Shown one piece after another: positions 23,936 through 33,321 of a stretch of 64,000 nt of DNA. Under the pieces are notes generated by a model. The model was not told the origin of the DNA. It was given only the letters and a program-made list of their open reading frames with translations, and searched no databases. The stretch's first letter is position 1; the number at the start of each line of letters is the position of its first letter. Position numbers and translations under genes: made by a program. The stretch lies in contig NZ_CP018863.1 of assembly GCF_002849715.1 (NCBI RefSeq), forward strand, positions 3,658,001-3,722,000, given 5' to 3'. The DNA is from Arthrobacter crystallopoietes. Its GTDB lineage: Bacteria; Actinomycetota; Actinomycetes; Actinomycetales; Micrococcaceae.

Positions 23936-25471
23936 TTAGAAAATCCCCTTCGGTCCGGCGCTTAGATCGATGACGCCGTCGGCGGCCGCGATGTTGAGCT
24001 GGTCCAGCTCGCCCGCGCCAAGTTCGGGCAGACGTTCGACGGCGGCGAGGAACCTATCGATTTCGGCCTCCTCCACCAGGCGGTTGCCGTTCTGGCCGGC
24101 AGCCAATGTGCGCAGTTTGTTGATGTACTGCTCGCGGGCAAACGGGCGGGCGCCCAGCGGGTGGGCATCGGCAACGGCAATCTCATCCACAATGGTGCTG
24201 CCGTCCTTGAGCGTGATCTCCACGCGGCCGCCGAAGGCCTTTTCGCTGATGTCCAGCGAATGGTAGCGGCGGGTCCATTCCTGGTCTTCCTCGGTGGTCA
24301 CCTTGTGCCAGAGGTCCACGGTATCGGCACGTCCGGCACGCTCCGGGCTGTAGGAATCGACGTGGTGCCACTTTCCGTCCTGCAGGGCGACAGTGAAGAT
24401 GTACGGGATGGAGTGGTCCAGCGTTTCCCGCGAGGCCTTCGGATCGTACTTCTGCGGGTCGTTCGCGCCGGAGCCAATGACATAGTGCGTGTGGTGCGAG
24501 GTATGGATGACGATCTTGTCCACATTCGCCGGATCCGTTGCTTCCGGGTGCTCGCTGTGCAGCTTGCGGGCCAGATCGATCAGGGCCTGGGCCTGGTATT
24601 CGGCCGAGTGCTCCTTGGTATAGGTGTCGAGGATGGCACGCTTGGCTTCGCCGTCGGCGGGCAGCGGCACCTCGTAGGCGGCCTCGGGTCCGTCGAGCAT
24701 CCAGGCGATGACGCCGTCTTCGCCTTCGTAGATCGGCACCGGCGAGGTTTGGCCGCGCATGGCCCGGTCAACAGCTTCCACGGCCATCTTGCCGGCGAAC
24801 GCCGGTGCGTGGGCCTTCCACGTGGAGATCTCGCCCTTGCGGGACTGGCGGGTCGCCGTCGTCGTATGCAGTGCCTGGCCCACGGCCTGGAAGATGGTTT
24901 CGACGTCGAGACCCAGCAGGGTGCCGATGCCGGCCGCGGCGGACGGGCCGAGGTGGGCGACGTGGTCGATCTTGTGCTTGTGCAGGCAAATGGCCTTCAC
25001 CAGATCCACCTGGATTTCGTAGCCGGTGGCGATCCCGCGCACGAGGTCGCGTCCGTTGGCGCCGGTGTGCTGCGCGACGGCGAGAATGGGCGGAATGTTG
25101 TCGCCCGGGTGGGAGTATTCGGCGGCGAGGAAGGTGTCGTGGTAGTCCAGTTCGCGCACGGCGACACCGTTGGCCCAGGCAGCCCACTCCGGCGAGGTCT
25201 TGCCGGCCACGCCGTAGATTCCTGCCCCGTTGCCGTTCGCCGAGACCGGGTGGCTCAGTGCCTGCGAACGGGCGGCCACGATCGGGCCGCGGTTCAACGA
25301 GGCAACGGCCACGGAGGCGTTGTCGATGATGCGGTTGATGACCATGTCGGTCACCTCGTCGCTGACTTCCACCGGGTCGACGGCGACCTTGGCGATCTTG
25401 TAGGCAAGCTGGTCCTGCCGCGGAAGGTTCTCTTCGCTGCGGTAAACGCGGACTTTGTGGTTGACGGTCAT
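23936..25471 (-). CDS. prpD: 2-methylcitrate dehydratase
   Basis: This 511-aa member of the MmgE/PrpD family dehydrates 2-methylcitrate in the cycle. Family landmarks are [29 protein letters not shown] and [12 protein letters not shown]. No acnD or prpF gene accompanies it, so the single PrpD route is used, with a housekeeping aconitase presumably finishing isomerisation. Its start overlaps the gntR stop by 4 bases. Confidence 0.95.
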   Translation of the reverse strand: MTVNHKVRVYRSEENLPRQDQLAYKIAKVAVDPVEVSDEVTDMVINRIIDNASVAVASLNRGPIVAARSQALSHPVSANGNGAGIYGVAGKTSPEWAAWANGVAVRELDYHDTFLAAEYSHPGDNIPPILAVAQHTGANGRDLVRGIATGYEIQVDLVKAICLHKHKIDHVAHLGPSAAAGIGTLLGLDVETIFQAVGQALHTTTATRQSRKGEISTWKAHAPAFAGKMAVEAVDRAMRGQTSPVPIYEGEDGVIAWMLDGPEAAYEVPLPADGEAKRAILDTYTKEHSAEYQAQALIDLARKLHSEHPEATDPANVDKIVIHTSHHTHYVIGSGANDPQKYDPKASRETLDHSIPYIFTVALQDGKWHHVDSYSPERAGRADTVDLWHKVTTEEDQEWTRRYHSLDISEKAFGGRVEITLKDGSTIVDEIAVADAHPLGARPFAREQYINKLRTLAAGQNGNRLVEEAEIDRFLAAVERLPELGAGELDQLNIAAADGVIDLSAGPKGIF

Positions 25472-26124
25472 GAGGCTGTCCTCTCGGCTGACGGTTGGGT
25501 GGTTTTGAGATGTTCAAGGCTTTGGTGCAGGTGTACTGCGGTGGCCGCTGCGGCGAGCTGGCCGTCCCCGGCGGCGATGGCCCCGGCGATGTTGGCGTGC
25601 TCCGTGGCTGCTGCCAGCAGGCGTTCGGGATTGTCTTTGGCCAGGCGGCGGATCCGGACCAGATGGACCCGCAGGTTCTTCAGCGCCTGCAGCAGGTAGG
25701 CGTTGCCGATGGCCTCATCGATGGCCCGGTCCAGCCGGCCCACGAGAGCGTAGTAGTCATGGCGGGCAGGATCATCCCCGCGCAGTAACTGGGCTGCCGA
25801 GGCGAACTCCTGCTGCAGGCGCTTGAAGACTGCCGGATCCCCGCGCCGTGCCGCCAGAGACGCGGCCTGGCACTCCAGCGCGGTGCGCAGTTCGAAGAGT
25901 TCGGCAGCGGTATCGAGCGAGATGGCCGTGACGACGACGCCGCGGCCGCTGTGCGGGGCGGCCAGGCCTTCGGCAGTCAGCCGTCCGAGCGCTTCACGCA
26001 GGGGAGTGCGGGAAACCCCCAGCCGCTCGGCCTGTTCCACTTCCCCGAGGACGGTACCCGGCGGCAACCGCCATTCGACGATGTCCTCCCGCAAGGCCCA
26101 ATAGGCACGTTCGCTGGCACGCAT
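25468..26124 (-). CDS. GntR family regulator, FadR-type, of the prp operon
   Basis: The 218-aa protein has an N-terminal winged helix-turn-helix (residues about 8-70, with [21 protein letters not shown]) and a C-terminal helical ligand domain of the FCD type. It is the first gene of the prp operon and overlaps prpD by 4 bases. A GGGAGGT ribosome binding site precedes ATG 26124, which excludes the much longer upstream open frame that runs antisense to prpE. Position beside TGTATACA palindromes suggests autoregulation and control of prpDBC and prpE by a cycle intermediate; the ligand is unknown. Confidence 0.88.
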   Translation of the reverse strand: MRASERAYWALREDIVEWRLPPGTVLGEVEQAERLGVSRTPLREALGRLTAEGLAAPHSGRGVVVTAISLDTAAELFELRTALECQAASLAARRGDPAVFKRLQQEFASAAQLLRGDDPARHDYYALVGRLDRAIDEAIGNAYLLQALKNLRVHLVRIRRLAKDNPERLLAAATEHANIAGAIAAGDGQLAAAATAVHLHQSLEHLKTTQPSAERTAS

Positions 26125-26158
26125 TGGCACCTCCCGTTCTGCAGGGTCGTGGTGAATT

Positions 26159-26166
26159 TGAATACA
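26159..26166. promoter_or_regulatory. GntR operator-like box 1 (one mismatch)
   Basis: TGAATACA differs by one base from the TGTATACA boxes nearby. It lies 35 bases before the gntR start codon and 15 bases from box 2. Confidence 0.4.
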
Positions 26167-26172
26167 GCACCA

Positions 26173-26182
26173 GTGTATACAC
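26173..26182. promoter_or_regulatory. GntR operator-like palindrome, box 2
   Basis: GTGTATACAC is a perfect 10-base palindrome of the kind bound by FadR-type GntR proteins. It sits in the divergent gap upstream of gntR. Confidence 0.6.
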
Positions 26183-26236
26183 AGCAGGGCAGGAAGCAAG
26201 GGTTGACGAGACTTTTTCGGCAAATCGGTCGAGAAA

Positions 26237-26244
26237 TGTATACA
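26237..26244. promoter_or_regulatory. GntR operator-like palindrome, box 3
   Basis: TGTATACA repeats the core of box 2, 63 bases away (about six helical turns). It lies just upstream of a possible prpE promoter: TTGTTT at 26251, then TAGTAT at 26275-26280. Confidence 0.55.
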
Positions 26245-26316
26245 GGACTCTTGTTTGCTACAGACTTTGGCCGATAGTATGGCGAGCATCACATTGAAGC
26301 TTCGAAAGGGATCAGC

Positions 26317-28209
26317 GTGGACAGCTACCGCACTATGTACGAGGCCAGTTGCGATGAGCCGGAGAAGTTCTGGCTCGACGCAGCCTCGGCCATTCAGTGG
26401 GACCAGGCGCCTGCCCGGGCGCTCGACGACGGCAACCCGCCGATCTACCGTTGGTTTCCGGACGGTGAGCTCAACACCAGCGTCAACGCTTTGGACCGCC
26501 ATGTTGCCGCCGGCCGCGGCGGGGATACAGCACTGATCTACGATTCGGCGATGCTGGGGCTGCAGCGCAGGTACACCTACCAGGAACTGCTGTCCGAGGT
26601 TGAGCGCTTCGCCGGGGTACTCCGAGACAGGGGTGTCGGGCAGGGCGACCGGGTCATCATCTACATGCCCATGATTCCCGAAGCCACCGTGGCCATGTTG
26701 GCGGTAGCCCGGCTCGGAGCGGTCCATTCCGTGGTGTTCGGCGGCTTTGCGGCACAGGAACTCGCCGCCCGGATAGATGATGCACGCCCCTCCGCCATTG
26801 TGACCACCAGCGGGGGAATCGAACCGTCGCGCCGGATCGAGTACCTGCCGGCGGTCGCCGAAGCCATCGCGCTCGCAGGCCACGCCGTTCCCGATGTGAT
26901 TGTTAAAGCGCGGGAGGGTTTCCAACACACCGTCGAGGACTTCGCGGCCGTAGGCGCGGTGTGGCAGGACTGGGACGCACTGGCAGCAACAGCCGAGCCG
27001 GCCGGGCCGGTGTCCGTCAAGGCGACCGACCCGCTCTACATCCTCTATACCTCCGGTACCACCGGCGCCCCGAAGGGCGTGGTGCGGGACAACGGCTCCC
27101 ATGCGGTGGCGATGGCGTGGTCGATGAAGAACATCTACAACGTTGGCCCGGGCGATGTCATGTGGACCGCTTCCGACGTCGGGTGGGTCGTGGGGCACTC
27201 CTACATCGTTTATGGGCCACTGATCGCCGGGGCCACCACCGTGCTCTACGAGGGCAAGCCGGTCGGGACTCCGGATGCCGGCGCATTCTGGCGTGTGGTG
27301 CAGGACCATGGTGTGGATGTTCTCTTTACCGCCCCCACTGCGCTGCGGGCCATCCGCAAGGCCGACCCTGCGGCCGAGCTGGTCAAGGACTATGACATCT
27401 CTTCCCTGCGGACACTGTTTGCGGCGGGGGAGCGGCTGGATCCGGAGACCTATGAGTGGATTTCGGCTGCCTTGCAGGTGCCGGTCATCGACCATTGGTG
27501 GCAGACGGAGACCGGCTGGGCCATCGCCGCCAATCCGCTTGGCGTGGAGCAGCTTCCGGTCAAGGCCGGATCGCCCACCGTGCCGGTGCCGGGATACCGC
27601 TTGGAAATCGTCGACGCCGGTGGGCAGCCGGTGCCACCCGGTACCGAAGGCAACATCGTGCTGCGGCTCCCGCTGCCGCCGGGGACCCTTACAACGTTGT
27701 GGGGCAACGACGAGCGGTACATCCGGTCCTACCTGGACATCTTCGACGGCTACTACACGACGGGGGACTCCGGCTACCTGGACGAGGACGGCTATCTGTT
27801 CGTGATGGGCCGCACCGACGACGTCATCAACGTCTCCGGCCACCGGCTGTCCACCGGGGCAATGGAACAGGCGGTCGCGCGGCATCCGGTGGTGGCCGAG
27901 TGCGCCGTCGTCGGTATTGCCGATGACCTGAAGGGACAGCGTCCCAGCGGGTTTGTGGTACTCAAGGCCGGCAGCGAGATGGCGCAGGACCAACTTCAGC
28001 GGGAACTGGTGGACCTGGTGCGCTCGCAGATCGGGCCGGTCGCGGATTTCAAGGAGATCCGCATCGTGTCCGCACTGCCCAAGACGCGGTCAGGCAAGAT
28101 CCTGCGTAAGACCATGCGGCAGATTGCCGACGGCGAAGCATACACCGTGCCTTCCACCATCGAGGATCCGCTGGTGATTGACGACCTCGTGCGCCTGCTG
28201 CGGTCCTAG
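26317..28209 (+). CDS. prpE: Propionyl-CoA synthetase (acetyl-CoA synthetase family)
   Basis: It activates propionate to propionyl-CoA via an acyl-adenylate, feeding the methylcitrate cycle encoded divergently. The 630-aa product has the AMP-binding signature YTSGTTGAPKG near residue 245, GWVVGHSYIVYGPL, WWQTETGW, YYTTGDSGYLDEDGY and the acyl-adenylate catalytic lysine K594 in KTRSGKILRK. PrpE-like features include the early FWLDAASAIQWD segment. GTG 26317 has an AAAGGGA site. It shares the operator-rich gap with gntR-prpDBC. Confidence 0.92.
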   Translation: MDSYRTMYEASCDEPEKFWLDAASAIQWDQAPARALDDGNPPIYRWFPDGELNTSVNALDRHVAAGRGGDTALIYDSAMLGLQRRYTYQELLSEVERFAGVLRDRGVGQGDRVIIYMPMIPEATVAMLAVARLGAVHSVVFGGFAAQELAARIDDARPSAIVTTSGGIEPSRRIEYLPAVAEAIALAGHAVPDVIVKAREGFQHTVEDFAAVGAVWQDWDALAATAEPAGPVSVKATDPLYILYTSGTTGAPKGVVRDNGSHAVAMAWSMKNIYNVGPGDVMWTASDVGWVVGHSYIVYGPLIAGATTVLYEGKPVGTPDAGAFWRVVQDHGVDVLFTAPTALRAIRKADPAAELVKDYDISSLRTLFAAGERLDPETYEWISAALQVPVIDHWWQTETGWAIAANPLGVEQLPVKAGSPTVPVPGYRLEIVDAGGQPVPPGTEGNIVLRLPLPPGTLTTLWGNDERYIRSYLDIFDGYYTTGDSGYLDEDGYLFVMGRTDDVINVSGHRLSTGAMEQAVARHPVVAECAVVGIADDLKGQRPSGFVVLKAGSEMAQDQLQRELVDLVRSQIGPVADFKEIRIVSALPKTRSGKILRKTMRQIADGEAYTVPSTIEDPLVIDDLVRLLRS

Positions 28210-28226
28210 CCCGGCGCTCGCCGGCC

Positions 28227-28940
28227 TCAGGCCCGGCGCCAGGTGTACTCGAATTCCGGCCGTCCCCGCGTTCCGTAGCGGGGAGACCGGATAGCGGCGT
28301 TCTGCTCGGCAAGGTGCTCCAGGTACCGGCGGGCGGTCACCCGGGACATGCCCAGCTGTTCGGTGACTTCTACCGCCGAGATGGGGGACTGGCTGCTTTT
28401 CAGCAGCGTGATGACGCTTTGCAGGGTCTCTTCGGAAAAACCCTTGGGCAGGGTAGCCGCGGCCGGGGTGCGCAGTGCGGCGAAGGCGCGGTCCACGGCC
28501 TCCTGGGTGGTGGCGCTGCCGTGCTGGGCCAGGCTGTCGCGGAACTGCCGGTAGTGATGGAGTTTGTCGCTGAACGCCGCGAAGGTGAACGGCTTGATCA
28601 GGTACTGCGCAATGCCGGAGGAAATGGCCTTGCGGACAATCGGCAGCTCCCGGACCGCGGTCACGGCGATGATTTCCACCGGCAAGCCGGAACCGCGGAT
28701 TCTGCGCAGGATGTCCAGACCGTGCAGATCCGGCAGGTTCATGTCCAGCAGCACCAGATCGACGGCGACGGCGGACTCCTGCTGCCTTCCGGGGGACAGC
28801 CCCAGGAGCGCCAGGGCCTCGGAACCCGTGCGTGCGACACCGGCGAGCTGGAAGCCGTCGATCCGCCGGACATACTCCGCATGGGCGGCGGCTGCTACGG
28901 ATTCGTCTTCAACCACGAGGACGCGGATGGGATCAAGCAT
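28227..28940 (-). CDS. Response regulator, CitB/DcuR family
   Basis: The 237-aa protein has an N-terminal receiver domain with phosphoacceptor D66 (VLLDMNLPD) and acidic pocket E11-D12, and a C-terminal helix-turn-helix domain (SPISAVEVTEQLGMSRVTARRYLEHL) of the CitB family. It pairs with the upstream CitA-type kinase, overlapping its stop by 8 bases. The adjacent dctA is the likely target. ATG 28940 is preferred over the longer in-frame extension, which falls in the kinase gene. Confidence 0.9.
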   Translation of the reverse strand: MLDPIRVLVVEDESVAAAAHAEYVRRIDGFQLAGVARTGSEALALLGLSPGRQQESAVAVDLVLLDMNLPDLHGLDILRRIRGSGLPVEIIAVTAVRELPIVRKAISSGIAQYLIKPFTFAAFSDKLHHYRQFRDSLAQHGSATTQEAVDRAFAALRTPAAATLPKGFSEETLQSVITLLKSSQSPISAVEVTEQLGMSRVTARRYLEHLAEQNAAIRSPRYGTRGRPEFEYTWRRA

Positions 28941-30630
28941 TGGTGCCTCCGGTTTCCTCTCCCGCGGCCGCCGGCTGGACCGGAAGCAGTGGCAGCGACA
29001 CGGTGAATACGGCTCCATCCTCATTGTCCACGGTCAGTTGCCCGCCCAATCTCTTGACGGCTTGGCGCACCAAGGCCAGGCCCACGCCGCGGCGCCTGCC
29101 GCCGTCGGCCTTGGAGCTAAAGCCAAGGCTGAAAATCTTCTCCAGCTCCGATTCCGGAATCCCCGGCCCGCTGTCATGAACCTCGATCCATAATTCTTCG
29201 GCGGTGCTGAGGAAGTCTATCGAGACTTCCCGGCGCTCCGAGCCTGAGACGGCATCAAAGGCGTTATCCAGCAGGTTGCCCACGATGGTCACGAGCGCGG
29301 CCGGATCGAGGCCGGCGCGGGCTCCGGCAGGCACCGTTTCGGTGCCGAAGGCAGTGTCCGCCGTGATGTTGAGCTCGATGCCGCGCTCGTTGGCCTGCGC
29401 TGCCTTACCCACCAGCAATGCCGAAATGAAGGGTTCGTCGACGGCGGAGACCACCTTGTCCGTCAGCTGCTGCGACTGCTGCAGGTCGCGGGCCGCGAAC
29501 TCAATCGCATCGCTGTCCCTGCCCAGTTCGATCAGCGACACGATGGTGTGCAGCCTGTTGGAGTGCTCGTGCGTCTGGGCCCGGAGCGCGTCGGCGAGGG
29601 TGTGCATGGATTCCAGTTCGCCGGCCAAGGACTGGACCTCGGTCCGGTCGCGCAAGGTTGCCACGGTTCCCAGCGGTGCGGCCGGCTTTGCCGCACGGCT
29701 TCCTGCCGCGGCACCGGGGGTTCGCGTCCGTTGCGGCGGGCGCACGGCAGGGTCCTGGCTGACGACCAGCACCTGGTCATCGGTCACAAGCACCTCTTCG
29801 CGCGCAACGCGGCCGCTGAGCAGCAGCTCTTTCAGCGGCTGCGGGATCTTCAGGGCGGCGATGTCCAGGGCCGGGCCTCCCGGCGGCCTGGGCGGCAGGT
29901 TCAGCAGCCGGGCCGCCTGGTCGTTGTAGAGCACCAGCTGTCCGCCAGGATCGACCAGGACCACGCCTTCGCGGACCGAATGCAGGACCGAATCGTAGAA
30001 GATGAAAATTCTGGACAGCTGCTCCGGGCCCCAGCCCAAGGTGGCCCGGTTCAGGTACCGGCTGAGGAGCCAGGAGGCCACCGACGACGCCGCCATGACG
30101 GCCACGGCAGTGAGGATCACGAAGGGGAGCCGGGCAGCAATGGCCACCGAGACATTGGTGACCGTGACACCGGTGGCCACCATCCCATGCACGGTGCCTT
30201 CCTCGTCCTGGATCGGCACAATCGCCCGGACCGACGGGCCCAGCGTGCCGGCAACGGTTTCGGTCCAGATCTCGCCTCTTAGCGCCTGCTCGGTGCTGCC
30301 GATGTACGTCCTGCCTATCTCGGCGGGATCCGGATGGGTGAAGCGGGTGCCGTCGGGAGCCATGATCGTGATGAAGTCCACCGAGGCATCGTGCATGATG
30401 TCGCGTGCATACGGCTGCAGGGCCGAGGTCGGATTGGGCGACTGGACCGCTTCGAGGACAAAGGGGCTGGCCGCGATGGTCACGGCGACGGACCGCATGC
30501 GCTGTTCGGCGCGGCTGTAATTCTGGTCCCGTGCGTCGAGGAACAAAACCGTGGCCACCACTGCCGTCAGCACCGTCAGGAAAATGAGCTGGCCGGCGAA
30601 TATCCGCGCCGCGAGGCTCCAGCTCTTCAT
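28933..30630 (-). CDS. Sensor histidine kinase, CitA/DcuS family
   Basis: The 565-aa membrane kinase has TM1 (about 9-30), an extracytoplasmic PAS/sCache domain (about 35-165), TM2 (about 168-189), a cytoplasmic PAS (about 205-290), and an HATPase. The phosphoacceptor region AQTHEHSNRLHTI (H354) is the CitA-type variant, and N-box NLLDNAFDAV, G-box DSGPGIP and GVGLALV are intact. Such kinases sense citrate or C4-dicarboxylates outside the cell. An Arg/Ala/Pro-rich insertion (about 295-318) separates PAS and kinase core. It is divergent from dctA with a 124-base gap. Confidence 0.92.
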   Translation of the reverse strand: MKSWSLAARIFAGQLIFLTVLTAVVATVLFLDARDQNYSRAEQRMRSVAVTIAASPFVLEAVQSPNPTSALQPYARDIMHDASVDFITIMAPDGTRFTHPDPAEIGRTYIGSTEQALRGEIWTETVAGTLGPSVRAIVPIQDEEGTVHGMVATGVTVTNVSVAIAARLPFVILTAVAVMAASSVASWLLSRYLNRATLGWGPEQLSRIFIFYDSVLHSVREGVVLVDPGGQLVLYNDQAARLLNLPPRPPGGPALDIAALKIPQPLKELLLSGRVAREEVLVTDDQVLVVSQDPAVRPPQRTRTPGAAAGSRAAKPAAPLGTVATLRDRTEVQSLAGELESMHTLADALRAQTHEHSNRLHTIVSLIELGRDSDAIEFAARDLQQSQQLTDKVVSAVDEPFISALLVGKAAQANERGIELNITADTAFGTETVPAGARAGLDPAALVTIVGNLLDNAFDAVSGSERREVSIDFLSTAEELWIEVHDSGPGIPESELEKIFSLGFSSKADGGRRRGVGLALVRQAVKRLGGQLTVDNEDGAVFTVSLPLLPVQPAAAGEETGGTNA

Positions 30631-30754
30631 GCGTTTTCCTTTCGGTCTGCGAACAGTATGAACGTAATGGTGATGGGAGTCACTGTGACCGGCAACATGG
30701 TTTCGAACGCTCCGCCAGCCCCGGCGGCACCTCACCTTCCAAAAGGAGCAACCC
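30631..30754. promoter_or_regulatory. Divergent control region of the CitA/CitB-type system and dctA
   Basis: The 124-base gap contains the imperfect inverted repeat GTGATGGGAGTCAC at about 30671-30684 and an AAGGAG ribosome binding site for dctA. It is the natural place for the response regulator to bind; no consensus is known to me to confirm it. Confidence 0.4.
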
Positions 30755-32164
30755 ATGGCATCGACGCTGAAGGTTCCCCAGACTGAGCCAAAGCCCAAAA
30801 AGGACAAGAAGGATAAAACGCACTTTCTCTACATCGCGGTAATCGTAGCCGTTGTGCTCGGTGCCGTGCTCGGTTTGGTCGCCCCCGACTTTGCCCAGTC
30901 GCTCAAGCCCATCGGCACCGCGTTCATCGGGCTGATCAAGATGATGATCGCCCCGGTCATCTTCTGCACCATTGTGCTCGGCGTCGGTTCGATCGCCAAA
31001 GCCGCTACGGTCGGCAAAGTCGGCGGGATGGCGTTGGGCTACTTCATGCTCATGTCCACCTTTGCCTTGGGCCTCGGCCTGGTTGTCGGCAACCTGATCC
31101 ATCCGGGCGAGGGCCTGGACATTTCGGGCACCGGCTACGAGGTGGAAGCCACCGAGAGCCACGGCACCGTGGACTTCCTGCTGGGGATCATCCCCACGAC
31201 CCTGCTGTCCTCGCTGACGGTAGGCAACATCCTGCAGACCCTGTTCATCGCGTTGATCGTCGGTTTCGCGCTGCAGAAGATGGGCCCGGCAGGCAAGCCG
31301 ATCCTGCGCGGCATCGGACACATCCAGACGCTCGTGTTCCGCATCCTCATCATGGTCATGTGGCTGGCTCCGGTCGGTGCCTTCGGCGCCATTGCTGCAG
31401 TGGTCGGCGCCACCGGCGTCCAGGCCATCATCAGCATGGCCACCCTCATGATCGGCTTCTACATCACATGTGTCCTCTTCATTGCCGTGGTGCTGGGCCT
31501 GATCCTGAAGCTCTGCACCGGGGTCAATATCTTCAAGCTGATGAAGTACCTCGGCCGCGAGTACCTGCTGATCTTCTCCACTTCGTCTTCCGAGGCCGCG
31601 CTGCCCCGCCTGATCGCAAAGATGGAACACCTGGGCGTTTCCAAGCCGGTGGTCGGCGTGACGGTTCCGACCGGCTACTCCTTCAACCTGGACGGCACCG
31701 CCATCTACCTGACCATGGCATCGCTCTTTGTGGCTACGGCAATGGGCACGCCGCTTGAACTCGGGGAGCAGATCTCGCTGCTGGTCTTCATGATCATCGC
31801 CTCCAAGGGTGCCGCCGGTGTCACCGGTGCCGGCCTCGCCACCCTGGCCGGCGGTCTGCAGAGCCACCGGCCGGACCTGGTCGACGGCGTGGGTCTCATC
31901 GTCGGCATCGACCGCTTCATGTCCGAAGCCCGCGCCCTGACCAATTTCACCGGCAACGCGGTGGCTACGGTGCTGATCGGCACGTGGACCAAGGAAATCG
32001 ACCGTCCCCGCGTGGACGAAGTCCTGGGCGGGCGGCTTCCCTTCGATGAAGCGACGATGAATGCCGACCACGTGTCGGAAGAAACCGCCGAGGACCTTCC
32101 GGAACGAGTCCGCGAGGCAGCGGAACCGGCACGCGACACAGAGCTCGCCGCCTCCCGCCAGTAG
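30755..32164 (+). CDS. dctA: C4-dicarboxylate:cation symporter, DctA/DAACS family
   Basis: The 469-aa integral membrane protein imports succinate, fumarate or malate coupled to Na+ or H+. It has the expected eight helices and two re-entrant loops, with the DAACS hallmarks STSSSEAALP, GYSFNLDGTAIYL and the later ASKGAAGVTGAG. N- and C-termini are charged and cytoplasmic. Divergent orientation from a CitA/CitB-type pair supports a dicarboxylate substrate. Other DAACS members take up glutamate, so the substrate is an inference from context and resemblance. Confidence 0.9.
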   Translation: MASTLKVPQTEPKPKKDKKDKTHFLYIAVIVAVVLGAVLGLVAPDFAQSLKPIGTAFIGLIKMMIAPVIFCTIVLGVGSIAKAATVGKVGGMALGYFMLMSTFALGLGLVVGNLIHPGEGLDISGTGYEVEATESHGTVDFLLGIIPTTLLSSLTVGNILQTLFIALIVGFALQKMGPAGKPILRGIGHIQTLVFRILIMVMWLAPVGAFGAIAAVVGATGVQAIISMATLMIGFYITCVLFIAVVLGLILKLCTGVNIFKLMKYLGREYLLIFSTSSSEAALPRLIAKMEHLGVSKPVVGVTVPTGYSFNLDGTAIYLTMASLFVATAMGTPLELGEQISLLVFMIIASKGAAGVTGAGLATLAGGLQSHRPDLVDGVGLIVGIDRFMSEARALTNFTGNAVATVLIGTWTKEIDRPRVDEVLGGRLPFDEATMNADHVSEETAEDLPERVREAAEPARDTELAASRQ

Positions 32165-32206
32165 TAGTCCTGCCCCACGGAGCCCGCGATCCCGCGGTTC
32201 CACCAC

Positions 32207-32252
32207 GACGGCGGTGCGTGCCTTCCCGGCGCGTGTCGCCGTCGGCGTTTTA
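32207..32252 (+). terminator. Possible terminator downstream of dctA
   Basis: GACGGCG at 32207-32213 pairs with CGCCGTC at 32237-32243, with partial pairing inside, followed by GGCGTTTTAT. It is moderate in quality. The rest of the 32165-32433 gap shows an imperfect inverted repeat (CCTTAG at 32304 with CTAAAGG at 32324), which may be a regulatory site for the following operon. Confidence 0.45.
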
Positions 32253-32433
32253 TCGGTCCCTTTCTGCAAATTCTGCCGATTCCACAAGGAGCAGGGAGTG
32301 TAAACCTTAGACCTCTACTTGAAGCTAAAGGCTCGCCGGTGACGCATGGCATATTCGGGAAATGACAGCATCGTGACTGTAACCTTGTCTGGAAGAAGAA
32401 CAGCCGCGAAACGATGGAAGCTGGGATAGATAC

Positions 32434-33321
32434 GTGAGTAGCGAACAGGGTTCGACGACTCTGCAGGAAGCGGAAGACGCGGTCATGGGCCCCACCGGCC
32501 GGCCGCTCACTGAATTTCCCGAGCCGTCCGTGCTGACTTCACACGGACCCGCCCGGATCATTGCCATGGTCAACCAGAAGGGCGGCGTCGGCAAGACCAC
32601 GTCGACCATCAATCTGGGTGCCGCGCTGGCCGAGGCCGGGAGGCGTGTCCTGCTGGTGGATTTCGATCCCCAGGGAGCCCTTTCCGCAGGACTGGGCACC
32701 AATCCGCATGAACTGGACCTCACGGTTTACAACGTCCTGATGGACCGCAAGGCGGACATCCAGGAGGCCATCCAGAGCACCGAGTTCGAAAACATTGATC
32801 TCCTGCCGGCCAACATCGACCTCTCCGCGGCGGAAGTCCAGTTGGTCAACGAGGTCGCCCGCGAACAGGTGCTGGACCGGGCGCTGCGCAAGGTCGAAGA
32901 CGATTACGACGTCATCCTGATCGACTGCCAGCCCTCGCTGGGCCTGCTCACCGTCAACGCCCTTACCGCTGCCCACGGCGTGATCATCCCGCTGATCTGC
33001 GAGTTCTTCGCCCTGCGGGCTGTGGCACTGCTGGTGGAGACCATCGAGAAGGTGCAGGACCGGCTCAACCCGCGCCTGCAGATCGACGGCGTGCTCGCCA
33101 CCATGTACGACGCCCGCACCCTGCATAGTCGCGAAGTTATCGGCCGGCTGCTGGAGGCCTTTGGCGACAAGGTCTTCGAGACCGTCATCAAGCGCACCAT
33201 CAAATTTGCCGACGCCACGGTGGCCGCGGAGCCGATCACCACCTATGCCGGTAACCACGCGGGGGCCGGGGCCTACCGCCAGCTGGCCAGGGAGCTGATC
33301 GCCCGCGGCGGCGCACCCTGA
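32434..33321 (+). CDS. ParA family ATPase of the scpAB operon (Rv1708-like)
   Basis: The 295-aa protein has the deviant Walker A KGGVGKTT (residues 49-56), DFDPQGALSAGLG and IDCQPSLGLLTVNAL (Walker B). A 40-residue N-terminal extension precedes the fold. It overlaps scpA by one base and is the first gene of a run to der, in the same order as Rv1708-Rv1713. No ParB gene accompanies it, so it is not a simple partition pair; a role with ScpAB in chromosome organisation is inferred from linkage. Confidence 0.88.
   Translation: MSSEQGSTTLQEAEDAVMGPTGRPLTEFPEPSVLTSHGPARIIAMVNQKGGVGKTTSTINLGAALAEAGRRVLLVDFDPQGALSAGLGTNPHELDLTVYNVLMDRKADIQEAIQSTEFENIDLLPANIDLSAAEVQLVNEVAREQVLDRALRKVEDDYDVILIDCQPSLGLLTVNALTAAHGVIIPLICEFFALRAVALLVETIEKVQDRLNPRLQIDGVLATMYDARTLHSREVIGRLLEAFGDKVFETVIKRTIKFADATVAAEPITTYAGNHAGAGAYRQLARELIARGGAP

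Noticed and set aside
21809..25699. Plus-strand frames of 481 and 512 aa opposite prpC, prpB and prpD
   Set aside because: They are antisense to conserved enzymes and carry no domain of their own.
26125..27993. N-terminal extension of the gntR frame to 841 aa
   Set aside because: The extension is antisense to prpE. The GGGAGGT site and normal GntR length place the start at 26124.
30680..32287. Minus-strand 535-aa frame opposite dctA
   Set aside because: It is a shadow of dctA, rich in His/Gln/Asp as expected for antisense of a membrane protein gene.
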